Shown here: positions 10,838-20,341 of the stretch, one piece after another
Layout of the letters: the number at the start of each line of letters is the position of its first letter
Position numbering within the stretch: position 1 is the first letter of the stretch
Source: Drosophila pseudoobscura
Lineage: Eukaryota; Arthropoda; Insecta; Diptera; Drosophilidae
Length of the DNA: 64,000 nt
Reading direction: 5' to 3'
Assembly: GCF_009870125.1 (NCBI RefSeq)
Contig: NC_046683.1
Span: 66,293,869 to 66,357,868 of the forward strand
Translations under genes and position numbers: made by a program
Notes under the pieces: generated by a model
Database searches by the model: none
Seen by the model: the letters and a program-made list of their open reading frames with translations, nothing else
What the model was told of the DNA's origin: nothing

Positions 10838-11990
10838 CCAGGCACACCTTCGCCATTCTTTGCGCTGGTGTAATATGAGTGAACTTAGATAATTTCATTT
10901 CCTCCAACACTGGAATATAGAGCCTATGGCTCTGCTCGCAGGTCTTCTTAAAGCTGAATGCACTCACTGCATCCTCAAGGCAGGGCGGACATATGTTTTC
11001 CGGCAGTAAGTCCCCTCGACAAACCGCGTACCCGGTGCACTCCGCTATCATGTCAGCAATGCAAGTGTCCCAGTTCTGTGGCTCACAGCAGTCGGAGCAT
11101 TTGTAGGTTTGTTCTTCAGTGTGTAATTGTTTGTGTCTATTTAGATTCGATTTGTGCGTATAGCTCTTTGGGCAAAGACTACATTTGAACTGATGATCGA
11201 CATCCTTATCACCGTGAACCTTTGCATTTTCAAATTGGTTCGTTAGCTCATTTCCACTATCTGAATGTTCCCAATCCCCATCGTCTTCCAGATTATGACA
11301 GATGTCTTCTCCTCCAGCCTCCTCCAACACTGGAATATAGAGCCTATGGCTCTGCTCGCAGGTCTTCTTAAAGCTGAATGCACTCACTGCATCCTCAAGG
11401 CAGGGCGGACATATGTTTTCCGGCAGTAAGTCCCCTCGACAAACCACGTACCCGGTGCACTCCGCTATCATGTCAGCAATGTAAGTGTCCCAGTTCTGTG
11501 GCTCACAGCAGTCGGAGCATTTGTAGGTTCGTTCTTCAGTGTGTAATTGTTTGTGTCTATTTAGATTCGATTTGTGCGTATAGCTCTTTGGGCAAAGACT
11601 ACATTTGAACTGATGATCGACATCCTTATCACCGTGAACCTTTGCATTTTCAAATTGGTTCGTTAGCTCATTTCCACTATCTGAATGTTCCCAATCCCCA
11701 TCGTCTTCCAGATTATGACAGATGTCTTCTCCTCCAGCCTCCTCCAACACTGGAATATAGAGCCTATGGCTCTGCTCGCAGGTCTTCTTAAAGCTGAATG
11801 CACTCACTGCATCCTCAAGGCAGGGCGGACATATGTTTTCCGGCAGTAAGTCCCCTCGACAAACCACGTACCCGGTGCACTCCGCTATCATGTCAGCAAT
11901 GCAAGTGTCCCAGTTCTGTGGCTCATCAAAAATGTTTTTGAATGGTCCGGAGACTGGCGGTGCCATGCAGACTCTGCATACTTGCGCCAT
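10761..11990 (-). CDS. ZAD zinc-finger protein with three ZAD modules, unit A
   Basis: 409 residues. Residues 1-85 form a zinc-finger-associated domain with Cys5, Cys8, Cys54 and Cys57. In insects this domain mediates dimerisation of nuclear C2H2 proteins. An acidic linker follows, then one C2H2 finger (C-x2-C-x12-H-x3-H, FKCSLCPKSYTHKSNLNRH), then the start of a second finger (YKCSDC) that is cut off and joined to EPQNWDT inside another ZAD. This 140-residue block (420 bp) occurs in tandem, giving three ZAD-like modules and two fingers. Modules 2 and 3 lack the CRVC pair; the CSDC pair may substitute. The tail (MKLSKFTHITPA onward) comes from a neighbouring ZAD gene and ends by frameshift. 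Start chosen at the conserved MAQVCRVC. Probably a nuclear DNA-binding or dimerising protein; with so few fingers, DNA specificity would be weak. Confidence 0.75.
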   Translation of the reverse strand: MAQVCRVCMAPPVSGPFKNIFDEPQNWDTCIADMIAECTGYVVCRGDLLPENICPPCLEDAVSAFSFKKTCEQSHRLYIPVLEEAGGEDICHNLEDDGDWEHSDSGNELTNQFENAKVHGDKDVDHQFKCSLCPKSYTHKSNLNRHKQLHTEERTYKCSDCCEPQNWDTYIADMIAECTGYVVCRGDLLPENICPPCLEDAVSAFSFKKTCEQSHRLYIPVLEEAGGEDICHNLEDDGDWEHSDSGNELTNQFENAKVHGDKDVDHQFKCSLCPKSYTHKSNLNRHKQLHTEEQTYKCSDCCEPQNWDTCIADMIAECTGYAVCRGDLLPENICPPCLEDAVSAFSFKKTCEQSHRLYIPVLEEMKLSKFTHITPAQRMAKVCLDDSVPLVDIFAEVCNLWELPERFLP

Positions 11991-12048
11991 TTTTCTGCAA
12001 GTAAATGAATGTTAAATGATTGGAAGGACTACTTTATTCAGAATGATT

Positions 12049-12060
12049 CTTATATATATA
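12049..12060 (-). promoter_or_regulatory. TATA-like box upstream of ZAD gene A
   Basis: TATATATATAAG on minus, about 60 bp before the ATG, kept in all five ZAD units. TCATTT initiator-like words follow, but the spacing is not canonical. A TTACTTGCAG acceptor-like word lies 4 bp before the ATG, so an upstream leader exon is also possible. Confidence 0.35.
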
Positions 12061-12159
12061 TTCATGTTGGATTTAGCTAACCCGAAACATGCAATGCTTA
12101 TATCTACGTCTTATATTTATGTGCCAGTATATTGGCAAAGACTATACAATACCAAGATG

Positions 12160-12290
12160 TTGCATGAGCGACCAAAAAGCTGTTCTATGGCGGGTCCTAA
12201 CATTAGAACCCAAAAGGCACGAGGGAGCGCGCGGGGTTTCAATTCCCTTTTCGCCTGTACTTCGTCTCTACCGCGACCTCTATGTATATC
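12160..12290 (+). other. MSDQK segment (forward in unit A)
   Basis: A stretch with an open frame starting MSDQKAVLWRVL. In units B, C and D the same sequence is inverted (minus strand, 20735-20845, 27690-27800, 34387-34497) and reads further. The word AAGATGTTGCATGA flanks it. No product recognised. Confidence 0.45.
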
Positions 12291-12600
12291 TATGATGCGA
12301 CCTTTATCATTTATGTGGGTTATATTATTTATTTTAATTGTGTTGTTGAACACAAGGAGATACGATCCTATCAAAGTAGTATTGTCTACGTTATTGTTGC
12401 CTGAAACTAATATGGCACCATTCTGTATGATGTCTATTTCTTCTTTAAATCTATTTGTGCTTGGTTGTCAAAAGTCTCACTTTTAAAATTATTCATTAAA
12501 TAGTATTTCTCCTTACATTCACAAACATTTTCACTTATAACTAACATTCCATCATCTTGTAAGATGGCTCTTGCTCTTGCATAAAGCTTGCAAGATCGTT
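12290..12600 (-). pseudogene. possible errantivirus env-like remnant, unit A
   Basis: Read on minus, short neighbouring frames have the composition of the C-terminal part of an insect errantivirus (gypsy-group) envelope: Asn/Ile-rich, with a conserved-looking ..GAILVSG.. stretch and a hydrophobic ..YLLVFNN.. stretch. Frameshifts and stops break it, and no gag, pol or LTR is visible beside it. It is therefore a dead fragment if the assignment is right. Identification is by pattern only. Confidence 0.3.
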
Positions 12601-13302
12601 AATTTGAGGACATTTTATATCCCTGGGAGAGGGATAAAAGAGGAAATTGCCGGGTTTCGTAAATGTCAAATGAAATATGCAATGCATCTAATGGATTAAC
12701 AGACTCTCTGAAGCATCAATGCATCAAACTCTCCCTCCTCTCCATGAGGGGAAGAGTGGGAGCGGTTTCCAGAAGGTATGAACGAGGGGGTGTGGCTACT
12801 GTGAGGAGCAGGAGGAGATGTAAGTATTTAGGCCATCCATGAAGGTGCTTATTGTTTTTTTTTTCTCTAAGAAAGAAAGAAAAGTGGATATTATTATTAT
12901 TATTATTACTCTATATATATTGGAGATCGTATCATATGAGAAGTGTCGCTGGGCTCTTCCAGAATACTCCCCCGCGTTCGCTTTTATTTTGAGCTTTTAG
13001 CTTATGAAAATAGACGATCAGATTTTCCTTAAAAATTAACTAAAAGATCACATAGTCCATAGCCGATTATGGGTCGTTTTTGAAAGCAATTGGAATTCAT
13101 TGTTGAAGTTTAATATTAACAAAGGTTTTTTTCAAATAATCAAAAATTTCGTGCTGGACCGTGCGTGCATTTTCGTGCATTTTCGTGCCGTTTTGGGTCT
13201 TGTCAAACAATTTCAGTGCCTGCTCATCTCTAGCGCCCATCACTCTTTCTCTCTCTCTCCTTTTGAGACGAAGCATTCATGTGTAAGAGTAAAAGAGATG
13301 CA

Positions 13303-13350
13303 TATATAAGTCGGCCGACGGCTGACAACAGCGCGGTCGCGACCTCAGTC
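13303..13350 (+). promoter_or_regulatory. weak TATA/initiator-like pair, unit A
   Basis: TATATAAG at 13303-13310 and TCAGTC at 13345-13350, with 44 bp between, longer than normal. Units B-D have TATATATG instead. It precedes the 71-aa frame by about 100 bp. Confidence 0.25.
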
Positions 13351-13451
13351 ACTGCGAGCTGAATTCTGCCTTGTATCTGCGTCGACGTCGACGCCGCTGT
13401 CGCTTTTTTGCTTCGAGAAGTAACGGCCGAAGCTGTAAAAAATAACGGCTG

Positions 13452-13667
13452 GTGTTTTTTGAGAAGCACGAAAAGACAGACATGTATCGGAAAAATAGAA
13501 ACAGATCAAATATTTTAAATTTCGAATGGAATAAGTCATTAAGTGGAAAAATGATAAACGGAGTGCAAAAAATCCTTGCTTTTGCGGTGCCAAAAGCCGG
13601 AGGTATTACGACGCTTTCGTATAATTATTTACAAAATACGTACGTATTGTGGAAGAGCTCTGTTTGA
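13452..13667 (+). CDS. hypothetical 71-aa ORF, unit A
   Basis: Open frame conserved in units A-D. A 2-bp insertion in unit D removes the first ten codons, so the more credible start is the internal MYRKNRNRS (61 residues). Basic N-terminus, hydrophobic middle with VPKAGGITTL. A truncated version is in unit 0 near 7190-7320. No family recognised; it may be a non-coding segment of a decayed element. Confidence 0.25.
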   Translation: MFFEKHEKTDMYRKNRNRSNILNFEWNKSLSGKMINGVQKILAFAVPKAGGITTLSYNYLQNTYVLWKSSV

Positions 13668-14205
13668 GATAGAGCCGCGGCCCTTGCCGCCTCTCACAGC
13701 GTTCCTTCTCGTTTTTGTCCGCTTTGTTGTAATTCGATTCACGAAAGAGAAGAAGAAAACACTTGGGGGATGCATTTTAATGGCTGCTATAGGAAGGAGG
13801 TGCAGTTGCGGCGGTTGCCTGCTCATTCGCTTCGATTAGAACGAAATTTTCCTGCCACGAGAACGATTCGAAATTGCTCCATAAGGAACTCACTCTAATT
13901 TAATTTCCAATTGCACATATAATCCGTTTTGTGGGGTGGGCTTTTTTCAAGTATTTGTCATAAAATTTGATGCGTAAATAATACCCAAAATGTAATGAAA
14001 AACATTTTTTGTAACTGTCTGAATTCTGTACCATTTTCCTGTTGTCCCACCTTCATTCATTTCAATCATTCTAACATTTCCAATATGTTCTGGTATTGTT
14101 AGAAAAGGAAATGTAACATACATACATATGTGAAGCGTATTAAAAATCTATAGATAATGCTTGTCAGTTGCACAAATTCGTTGTTTGTATGATATGATTT
14201 GTAAA

Positions 14206-14345
14206 ATGGATGAACGCAAAGGAGCGGTTGGATTTGGGTCTTATAACGTAAGTTTCATTGGTTCCGGCTCGGAATCGCAATCAAAATGATTATTTTATGA
14301 GTGCAGGGTATTGGAAGGGTCGAGCATTTCCAAGAACCGAATTAG
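14206..14345 (+). other. two-exon mini-ORF (27 codons with stop at 39 nt of exon 2)
   Basis: Exon 1 (14206-14247) encodes MDERKGAVGFGSYN. A consensus GTAAGT donor follows, then a 59-nt intron (14248-14306) with a TGAGTGCAG acceptor, then GIGRVEHFQEPN and a stop (14307-14345). Present in unit 0 and units A-D. Size and splice sites look like a real fly intron, so it may be the 5' part of a decayed or non-coding transcript. Confidence 0.3.
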
Positions 14346-15166
14346 CAAGGCGAAGATTCAGCCGACGGCCACTGAGGTTACGACTGCGCGGCGCAGTTAT
14401 GTGTGCATCTCTCTTACTCTTCTATACATGTGCACGCATGTACAATGTATGAAAACCCACCCTTCACTGATACGCACCAAAAGGAAAGAAAGAGAGAGAT
14501 GGGCATGCTCTGAAATTTTTCATCAGGGCCCAGCACGATATCTGTATATAAATATGTATATATAAATGAATTAAATATTTAATAAAACACGGTCCCAGAC
14601 TCGGATATATATATATAATTTTTCACCGAAAATCTGTTTTTTTTTTTTAAATATAATGAATAATTTGATTATATAATATACATATGTATGTGTATAAATA
14701 CATAATACAAAACCCACCCTTTTCTGCTACCTTGCAAAAGCAGAGAGAGAGCGAGAGACAGAGAGACAACAGCTGCGGCTGCGCTGTCGGCTGACGTATT
14801 TTTTTTGTACGCAGAAGCAGGCGCATGCAAAACACACACATACAGCGACAGACGATACATCTATCTCACTCTTGCAAGGCAGACCTGCGGCGGCGCGACT
14901 GCGATTTTCAATTTTTTTGGAGTTGCGAAAGCGGTTTGATTCTTCACTTGGGGATTGAGGATTTTACGTGTTGTTCCGTACACCGGCCGCTCCCGCTTCA
15001 ACAAAAAGCTAAAATTCATAAATTAAATTATAAGTATTCTTTAATGGTACTTCTTTGTGCTTTATACCATATGCATATATATACAATTTTCATTGGAGTT
15101 GCGGAGGCGGCTATTGTAGGACACGAAGCGGTCGAAATTCTCTCTTCAGCGTTTGGTTGATGCCAC

Positions 15167-15289
15167 TCAGCCTCGAGCGATCTTCAAAAGCAGGTTGCTC
15201 ATCACCTGTCCGTTGAACCTCCGTTCGCCGGTGGCCTGTATGATGCATTGGGTCAGAATGCCATGTTCCAACTCTGCCTTTTGTTTCAC
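15167..15289 (-). pseudogene. exon-like remnant of unknown gene, unit A
   Basis: The minus-strand frame has protein-like composition (..ELEHGILTQCIIQATGE.. ..RFNGQVMSNLLLK..) and ends in a stop. A CAGGTAAGT donor lies just upstream on minus (near 15326-15334), and a CAAAAGGCAG acceptor-like word precedes the frame. The frame does not join cleanly to the upstream piece. Other copies: 23771-23893, 30718-30840, 37326-37448. Family not recognised. Confidence 0.35.
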
Positions 15290-15406
15290 AAAACATATTT
15301 TAATTATTATTTAAACACTGCACTTACCTGATAATAAAATTAATCACAGCAATTAATTTCACTTCGTTTGCGCACAATTAGTCGATTGCAAATAGCAAAT
15401 GCAAAG

Positions 15407-15823
15407 TAGTGTTGGCTAAACATTGCTCATTTTGGTGAACATGTTCACTTGTTCTTTTTTAGTAAGTGAGTCACTTGCTCAGTTGCTGACTTGCTCACTC
15501 AGTTGTTCACTATTCATGTACAGATGGTTCCAAATTTCACTATACGTTCGAATTAGCGACATTTTGAATTTTTGAAAGGCCAAACAGCTTTGCCGGTAAC
15601 ACAAAAAGTGTGAAGTAAACGCAAATATTAGCAACAGCTTCCAGATCGCAAAATGCCCTTTGAGGAGAAAAATTGCGCAAAAAGTGAGTAGAGAACAAGT
15701 GAACAAAAATGAACAACAAAGAACAAGTGAGCAAAAAAGAACAGCTTGGAAGGAACATGTTCAGTTGCTCACTTAAGTGAACAACTCTTTTTTATTCACT
15801 CACTCATGAGCAGCACAACACTA
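15407..15823. mobile_element. hAT-like MITE, unit A
   Basis: 417 bp. Ends TAGTGTTGG..CAACACTA, flanked by ATGCAAAG (15399-15406) and ATGCAACG (15824-15831), an 8-bp target duplication with one mismatch as expected for hAT. No coding capacity. Two perfect GAACATGTTC palindromes (15437-15446, 15753-15762). Confidence 0.72.
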
Positions 15824-15875
15824 ATGCAACGCGAAGAAAGAAAAAGAGTTCTGCCGACGCAGGCGCAAAAGAGAC

Positions 15876-16589
15876 CATGATGTAATTATACAAGGTGGTC
15901 TCGTCGGCAAAAGTCAGTCCCTTAACGTATGCTAGCAATAAGTACGAGTGAAATGCATATAGTATAGTGAGTGTAAGTGAGACGGCATATGTCGATGTTG
16001 ATTAACCCTTAACAGGCCCGTGGGGTTTAAAATTTCCTACTATAATACAAAGACTTGAAGTTTTTTTTATAGTTTTATTTTTAACAATTTTGAATTTGCA
16101 AGCAAACGTTGCTTCTGACTTTGCATGCATATTTTTTTGTTAAGGTTCTTAACTCTAAAATAAAATCTAATTTTAAAATAAAATGATTTAACCACTATGT
16201 CAATATTTACATTTTGTGCAGCCATTAATAATTTTGCCTTGACATTTGTGGTTAAATTAAAATGCTCTTTAACGTAATGTAGAAATATTAATTCTAATTC
16301 TTTGATCTTATGTTTAAATTCTTCTGACGGTTTTATAAGTCCGCCATGCGGACTGAAATCTTTTTTGAAATCTCAGTGGAACATGAATAAATTTTACTCC
16401 CGGAACATGAATTCGGCAAAAAGTGCAATACGTCATTTTTTGTTGGTGGCTCGTAAGGGTTAAAACTTTATAAAAAAAATTCGTCCGCGAACAACCTTTC
16501 ACATCAACAAGCAAACACGCAAGGGACATAAGGGACAACACGAACGAGCTTCGGCCTCCGACGAGACCACCTTGTATAATTACATCATG
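15876..16589 (-). mobile_element. internally deleted P element, unit A
   Basis: 714 bp, apparently the same copy as at 8582-9295 with the same 8-bp target duplication AAAGAGAC, so it was multiplied by tandem duplication and not by a new insertion. Inverted ends and a truncated THAP start are retained. Confidence 0.88.
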
Positions 16590-17283
16590 AAAGAGACGAA
16601 CAGAAAAAACGAAGTTCTCTTCTACTGCGCACGGTCGGCAGAACCGAATTTCGTTCGGCACGCGCGGACAAGAAAGAAACAAAAGATTCGATTTGGCTGG
16701 CGTCAACGCCTACATGACATTGTAGGTGACATTCGTCATCGCTCACTGCTGGTAATGCAGTAATGTTTCTTTTTAGTTTTAAGCGCTAATGTGTTGTTTG
16801 GTTTGCGTATTTTAATGTACGGATGCACACGTATTCTTAGAATTTCTGGCATGAGTTTTTTAATATAGACTACACGAATGTAATGAGCAGCACTTTTGTT
16901 ATCTATTCGCTTCTTACACGTGTTCAGATCGTTGCATGGTGAACAGCGCAGGAACTTCAAAAGCGCATATACATATATCTAGTTCCTTGTTTTGTATGGG
17001 TGTGCCAGTCAGAGCCCAGCGGAACTTGCCGCGCAGACCGCTTACTGTGATTGAATATCTATTTGGGCTAAGTATCTATACGCTTATTATTTTCGAAAAA
17101 GTCCATCACTAGGCACTGCTGTCATCGCCAGATTTACCCAGGCCCAGGCCCACACACATACACATGCATTCATGTACAAAGGCATGGTGAGCAGAACCAA
17201 TGAAAAGCGGGCAGAGAGCCTGCTGCGTCTGCGCATGAGTCTGCAGCAGCGCTGCGCTGCTTCAATTTCGCGTGTCCGCAGCC

Positions 17284-17320
17284 TATAAAATGGGGGCAAC
17301 GTGCGGTCTGCGACTCATTT
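17284..17320 (+). promoter_or_regulatory. TATA plus initiator promoter, unit B
   Basis: TATAAAA at 17284 and TCATTT at 17315, spacing 33 bp to the initiator A. Antisense to the ZAD gene. Confidence 0.65.
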
Positions 17321-17623
17321 GTTCAAAATTCCTCCGACCTTATCCACCTAATTTAATTTGCCCCATACCTCTTTCTGGCTCTGAACCACCGCTACCGCTT
17401 TCCGGCTCTCAGCCGCCAGCCGCTCCCGCTTCAACAAAAAGCTAAAATTCTTACTGCTGCGATTCTCTCTGGAGAATGCTCTCAGTCTGCCGCTCCAAAA
17501 TTCCTCCGACCTTATGTCTTGAAAAAAACCAATTAGGCGGAGGCCCAAGATTGAAATTGTTTTCGTCTTAGAAAGCCAAAGATTGCTTACAACTCTTATG
17601 AGAGCTCAATAGAATTGGGTACG

Positions 17624-17917
17624 TTAACTGCCCCCATTCTTAAATGTTTCGTCCCGATACATTTTGAAGTTCTGATAGAAGTCTAATTTCTTCTGGTTCT
17701 CGGTATCCGTTGATATGCTCATAAGAATTTCCATCGTCCCCAAGAAATCCTCTATTTCAAATGGATGGTTCTTTTTCTCTGACTCCTGCCTCTTATTCTC
17801 TTTGTTCGATTGTATATTTTTGCTCATTTTCGTGCTCTTCCTCGATCCCATGGCTTTCATTTGCACGAATGTGATTCTCCTCTTTATCGCTGCTATTAAT
17901 TGTGTACGTTTCTTCAT
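17624..17917 (-). CDS. hypothetical basic 97-aa protein, unit B
   Basis: Same as the unit A copy at 10320-10613; no disabling change. Confidence 0.4.
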   Translation of the reverse strand: MKKRTQLIAAIKRRITFVQMKAMGSRKSTKMSKNIQSNKENKRQESEKKNHPFEIEDFLGTMEILMSISTDTENQKKLDFYQNFKMYRDETFKNGGS

Positions 17918-18141
17918 TGATAGCTTGATAAAGCTATACGAAAACGTTGATCAGTTTCAGGTCGTTGGTCAAATTTTAGCTTATAACGATATGCACTCTG
18001 GACCCCATTAATGCAGGAGGGGCAAATAAGCTGCGGCATAGAGTCCCCGCGCTCCACAGAATTCTTAGGGGAGAAATCTTTCAGGCAGCTCCCAGAGATT
18101 GCAGACTTCGGCGAATATGTCCACCAGTGGAACGGAATCAT
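17914..18141 (-). pseudogene. second ZAD domain remnant, unit B
   Basis: Same as 10610-10837: ICPSC zinc pair, separated by a frameshift from its N-terminal half. Confidence 0.6.
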
Positions 18142-18874
18142 CCAGGCACACCTTCGCCATTCTTTGCGCTGGTGTAATATGAGTGAACTTAGATAATTTC
18201 ATTTCCTCCAACACTGGAATATAGAGCCTATGGCTCTGCTCGCAGGTCTTCTTAAAGCTGAATGCACTCACTGCATCCTCAAGGCAGGGCGGACATATGT
18301 TTTCCGGCAGTAAGTCCCCTCGACAAACCGCGTACCCGGTGCACTCCGCTATCATGTCAGCAATGCAAGTGTCCCAGTTCTGTGGCTCACAGCAGTCGGA
18401 GCATTTGTAGGTTCGTTCTTCAGTGTGTAATTGTTTGTGTCTATTTAGATTCGATTTGTGCGTATAGCTCTTTGGGCAAAGACTACATTTGAACTGATGA
18501 TCGACATCCTTATCACCGTGAACCTTTGCATTTTCAAATTGGTTCGTTAGCTCATTTCCACTATCTGAATGTTCCCAATCCTCATCGTCTTCCAGATTAT
18601 GACAGATGTCTTCTCCTCCAGCCTCCTCCAACACTGGAATATAGAGCCTATGGCTCTGCTCGCAGGTCTTCTTAAAGCTGAATGCACTCACTGCATCCTC
18701 AAGGCAGGGCGGACATATGTTTTCCGGCAGTAAGTCCCCTCGACAAACCACGTACCCGGTGCACTCCGCTATCATGTCAGCAATGCAAGTGTCCCAGTTC
18801 TGTGGCTCATCAAAAATGTTTTTGAATGGTCCGGAGACTGGCGGTGCCATGCAGACTCTGCATACTTGCGCCAT
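18065..18874 (-). CDS. ZAD zinc-finger protein with two ZAD modules, unit B
   Basis: 269 residues: one full ZAD with all four Cys, acidic linker, one C2H2 finger, a truncated second finger joined to a second ZAD lacking the CRVC pair, and the same fused tail. It carries a single extra 420-bp module. Open throughout. Confidence 0.75.
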   Translation of the reverse strand: MAQVCRVCMAPPVSGPFKNIFDEPQNWDTCIADMIAECTGYVVCRGDLLPENICPPCLEDAVSAFSFKKTCEQSHRLYIPVLEEAGGEDICHNLEDDEDWEHSDSGNELTNQFENAKVHGDKDVDHQFKCSLCPKSYTHKSNLNRHKQLHTEERTYKCSDCCEPQNWDTCIADMIAECTGYAVCRGDLLPENICPPCLEDAVSAFSFKKTCEQSHRLYIPVLEEMKLSKFTHITPAQRMAKVCLDDSVPLVDIFAEVCNLWELPERFLP

Positions 18875-19202
18875 TTTTCTGCAAGTAAATGAATGTTAAA
18901 TGATTGGAAGGACTACTTTATTCAGAATGATTCTTATATATATATTCATGTTGGATTTAGCTAACCCGAAACATGCAATGCTTATATCTACGTCTTATAT
19001 TTATGTGCCAGTATATTGGCAAAGACTATACAATACCAAGATGTTGCATGAGGAACAAATTCTTTGTCAATTTTCGTTTGACGCTTCACGGGACGCGGAG
19101 CTATTACTTCAATTCTCTTTTACCTTCGCCTCCGAAATGCTACTCGGCTTCGTCAATGCCTCGGTCAGCGTCGAGTCGGTGTGTCTCGAGAGAAAGAATA
19201 AA

Positions 19203-20341
19203 CGAGGGGGAACGTTGTGAGTTGCTGCGGACACCGCAACTCTACGGTTATACCCGATACTAAGTCAGTATGGCTCTCCTCCGGCAGACGCCGCTAATAT
19301 TAAGCGACACGACAAAGAGTGCGTGCGAGAGAGACAGAAAATCAGTCTGAGCGTGACGTCGGGCGCTGCGTAGCCACTGCAAATTGATTTGTTCCTTTTG
19401 GCTATAAAAATGATCTGATCTGATCTGATCCAGATTCAGCAATCTAATAGATATGGTCATTATCTATGATTCTGCGTTTTTAGTTTTCTCAAATCTGCAA
19501 TATTGTGGATGCAACAGATTTTCGTCCTTTGTGGGGGCGGATGGGGGTGGGGCGAAATTCTGAGATATACGTTTTATAGTGACATCTTAAAGGAGTGTGT
19601 GTACCAAATTTGGTTACTCTAGCCTTAATAGTCTCTGAGATTTGTGGTTGCCTCAGATTTTCGTCCTTTGCGGGGGCGGAAGGGGGTGTGGCGAAATTTG
19701 GACAGGAAACGGTCAAGGTCCGATATCACAGGAGTGTGGATACCAAATTTGGTTGCTCTGGCTTTTATAGGTTCTGAGATCCTTGAACTCATATTTTGCA
19801 ATTGGCAAAACCGACCATGAAACCTGTGTGTTAGAGTGAGACAGAGCGAGAAAGAGTGAAATTGTTTTCGTGATTCTGGCTGTAATAATTATACGATCTG
19901 GTTCAGATTTTGCACTCTAGAAGATATAGTCATCTTCTACGATTCTGCGTTTTTAGTTTTCTCGTATCGTCGAAATTGTGGATGCCACAGATTTTCGCCC
20001 TTTGTGGGGGCGGAAGTGGGCGGGGCAAAGTTTTGAAATATTTTTGGAGCAGTGACATATCACAGAAGTCTGGATCCAAAACATCGTTGCTCTGGCTCTT
20101 ATAGTCTTTGAGCATTAGGCGCTGAAGGGGACGGACAGACGGACAGACGGACGGACGGACAGACGGACAGACGGACAGACGGACGGACGGACAGACAGAC
20201 AGGGCTCAATCGACTCGGCTATTGATGCTGATCAAGAATATATATACTTTATGGGGTCGGAAACGATTCCTTCTGGACGTTACACACATCCACTTTTACC
20301 ACAAATCTAATATACCCCAATACTCATTTTGAGTATCGGGT
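19203..20341 (-). mobile_element. DINE-1/INE-1-type Helitron, unit B
   Basis: Inserted in a run of A after AGAAAGAATA; the empty site is visible in units D and E. Right end shows the usual DINE-1 features read on minus: TATACCCGATACTCAAAATG, the GGGGTCGGAAACG block (complement) and a (GGACAGAC)n microsatellite at about 20128-20200. A GTTATACCCGATACT word near the left end is inverted relative to the right end. Non-autonomous; no Rep/helicase. Confidence 0.8.

Larger units (their letters stand above)
9755..17048. repeat. array unit A (7294 bp)
   Basis: Full unit, taken from GATTGAATATCTATTTGGGC to the next occurrence. Order: + promoter, 97-aa ORF, second-ZAD remnant and ZAD gene (all on -), a short MSDQK segment, env-like remnant, 71-aa ORF, two-exon mini-ORF, exon-like remnant on -, hAT-like MITE, P element. 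Between the ZAD gene and the env-like remnant it lacks the roughly 0.4-1.7 kb present in units B-D, and the MSDQK segment (12160-12290) is inverted relative to those units. Confidence 0.9.

Noticed and set aside
10958-11188. Plus-strand 76-aa ORF repeated in each module (MHSLHPQG...)
   Set aside because: It is the antisense shadow of the ZAD-finger module and changes exactly with it.
10761-11990. CRISPR-like or satellite reading of the 420-bp repeats
   Set aside because: Repeats are long, contiguous and in coding frame; there are no spacers. This is a eukaryotic domain duplication.
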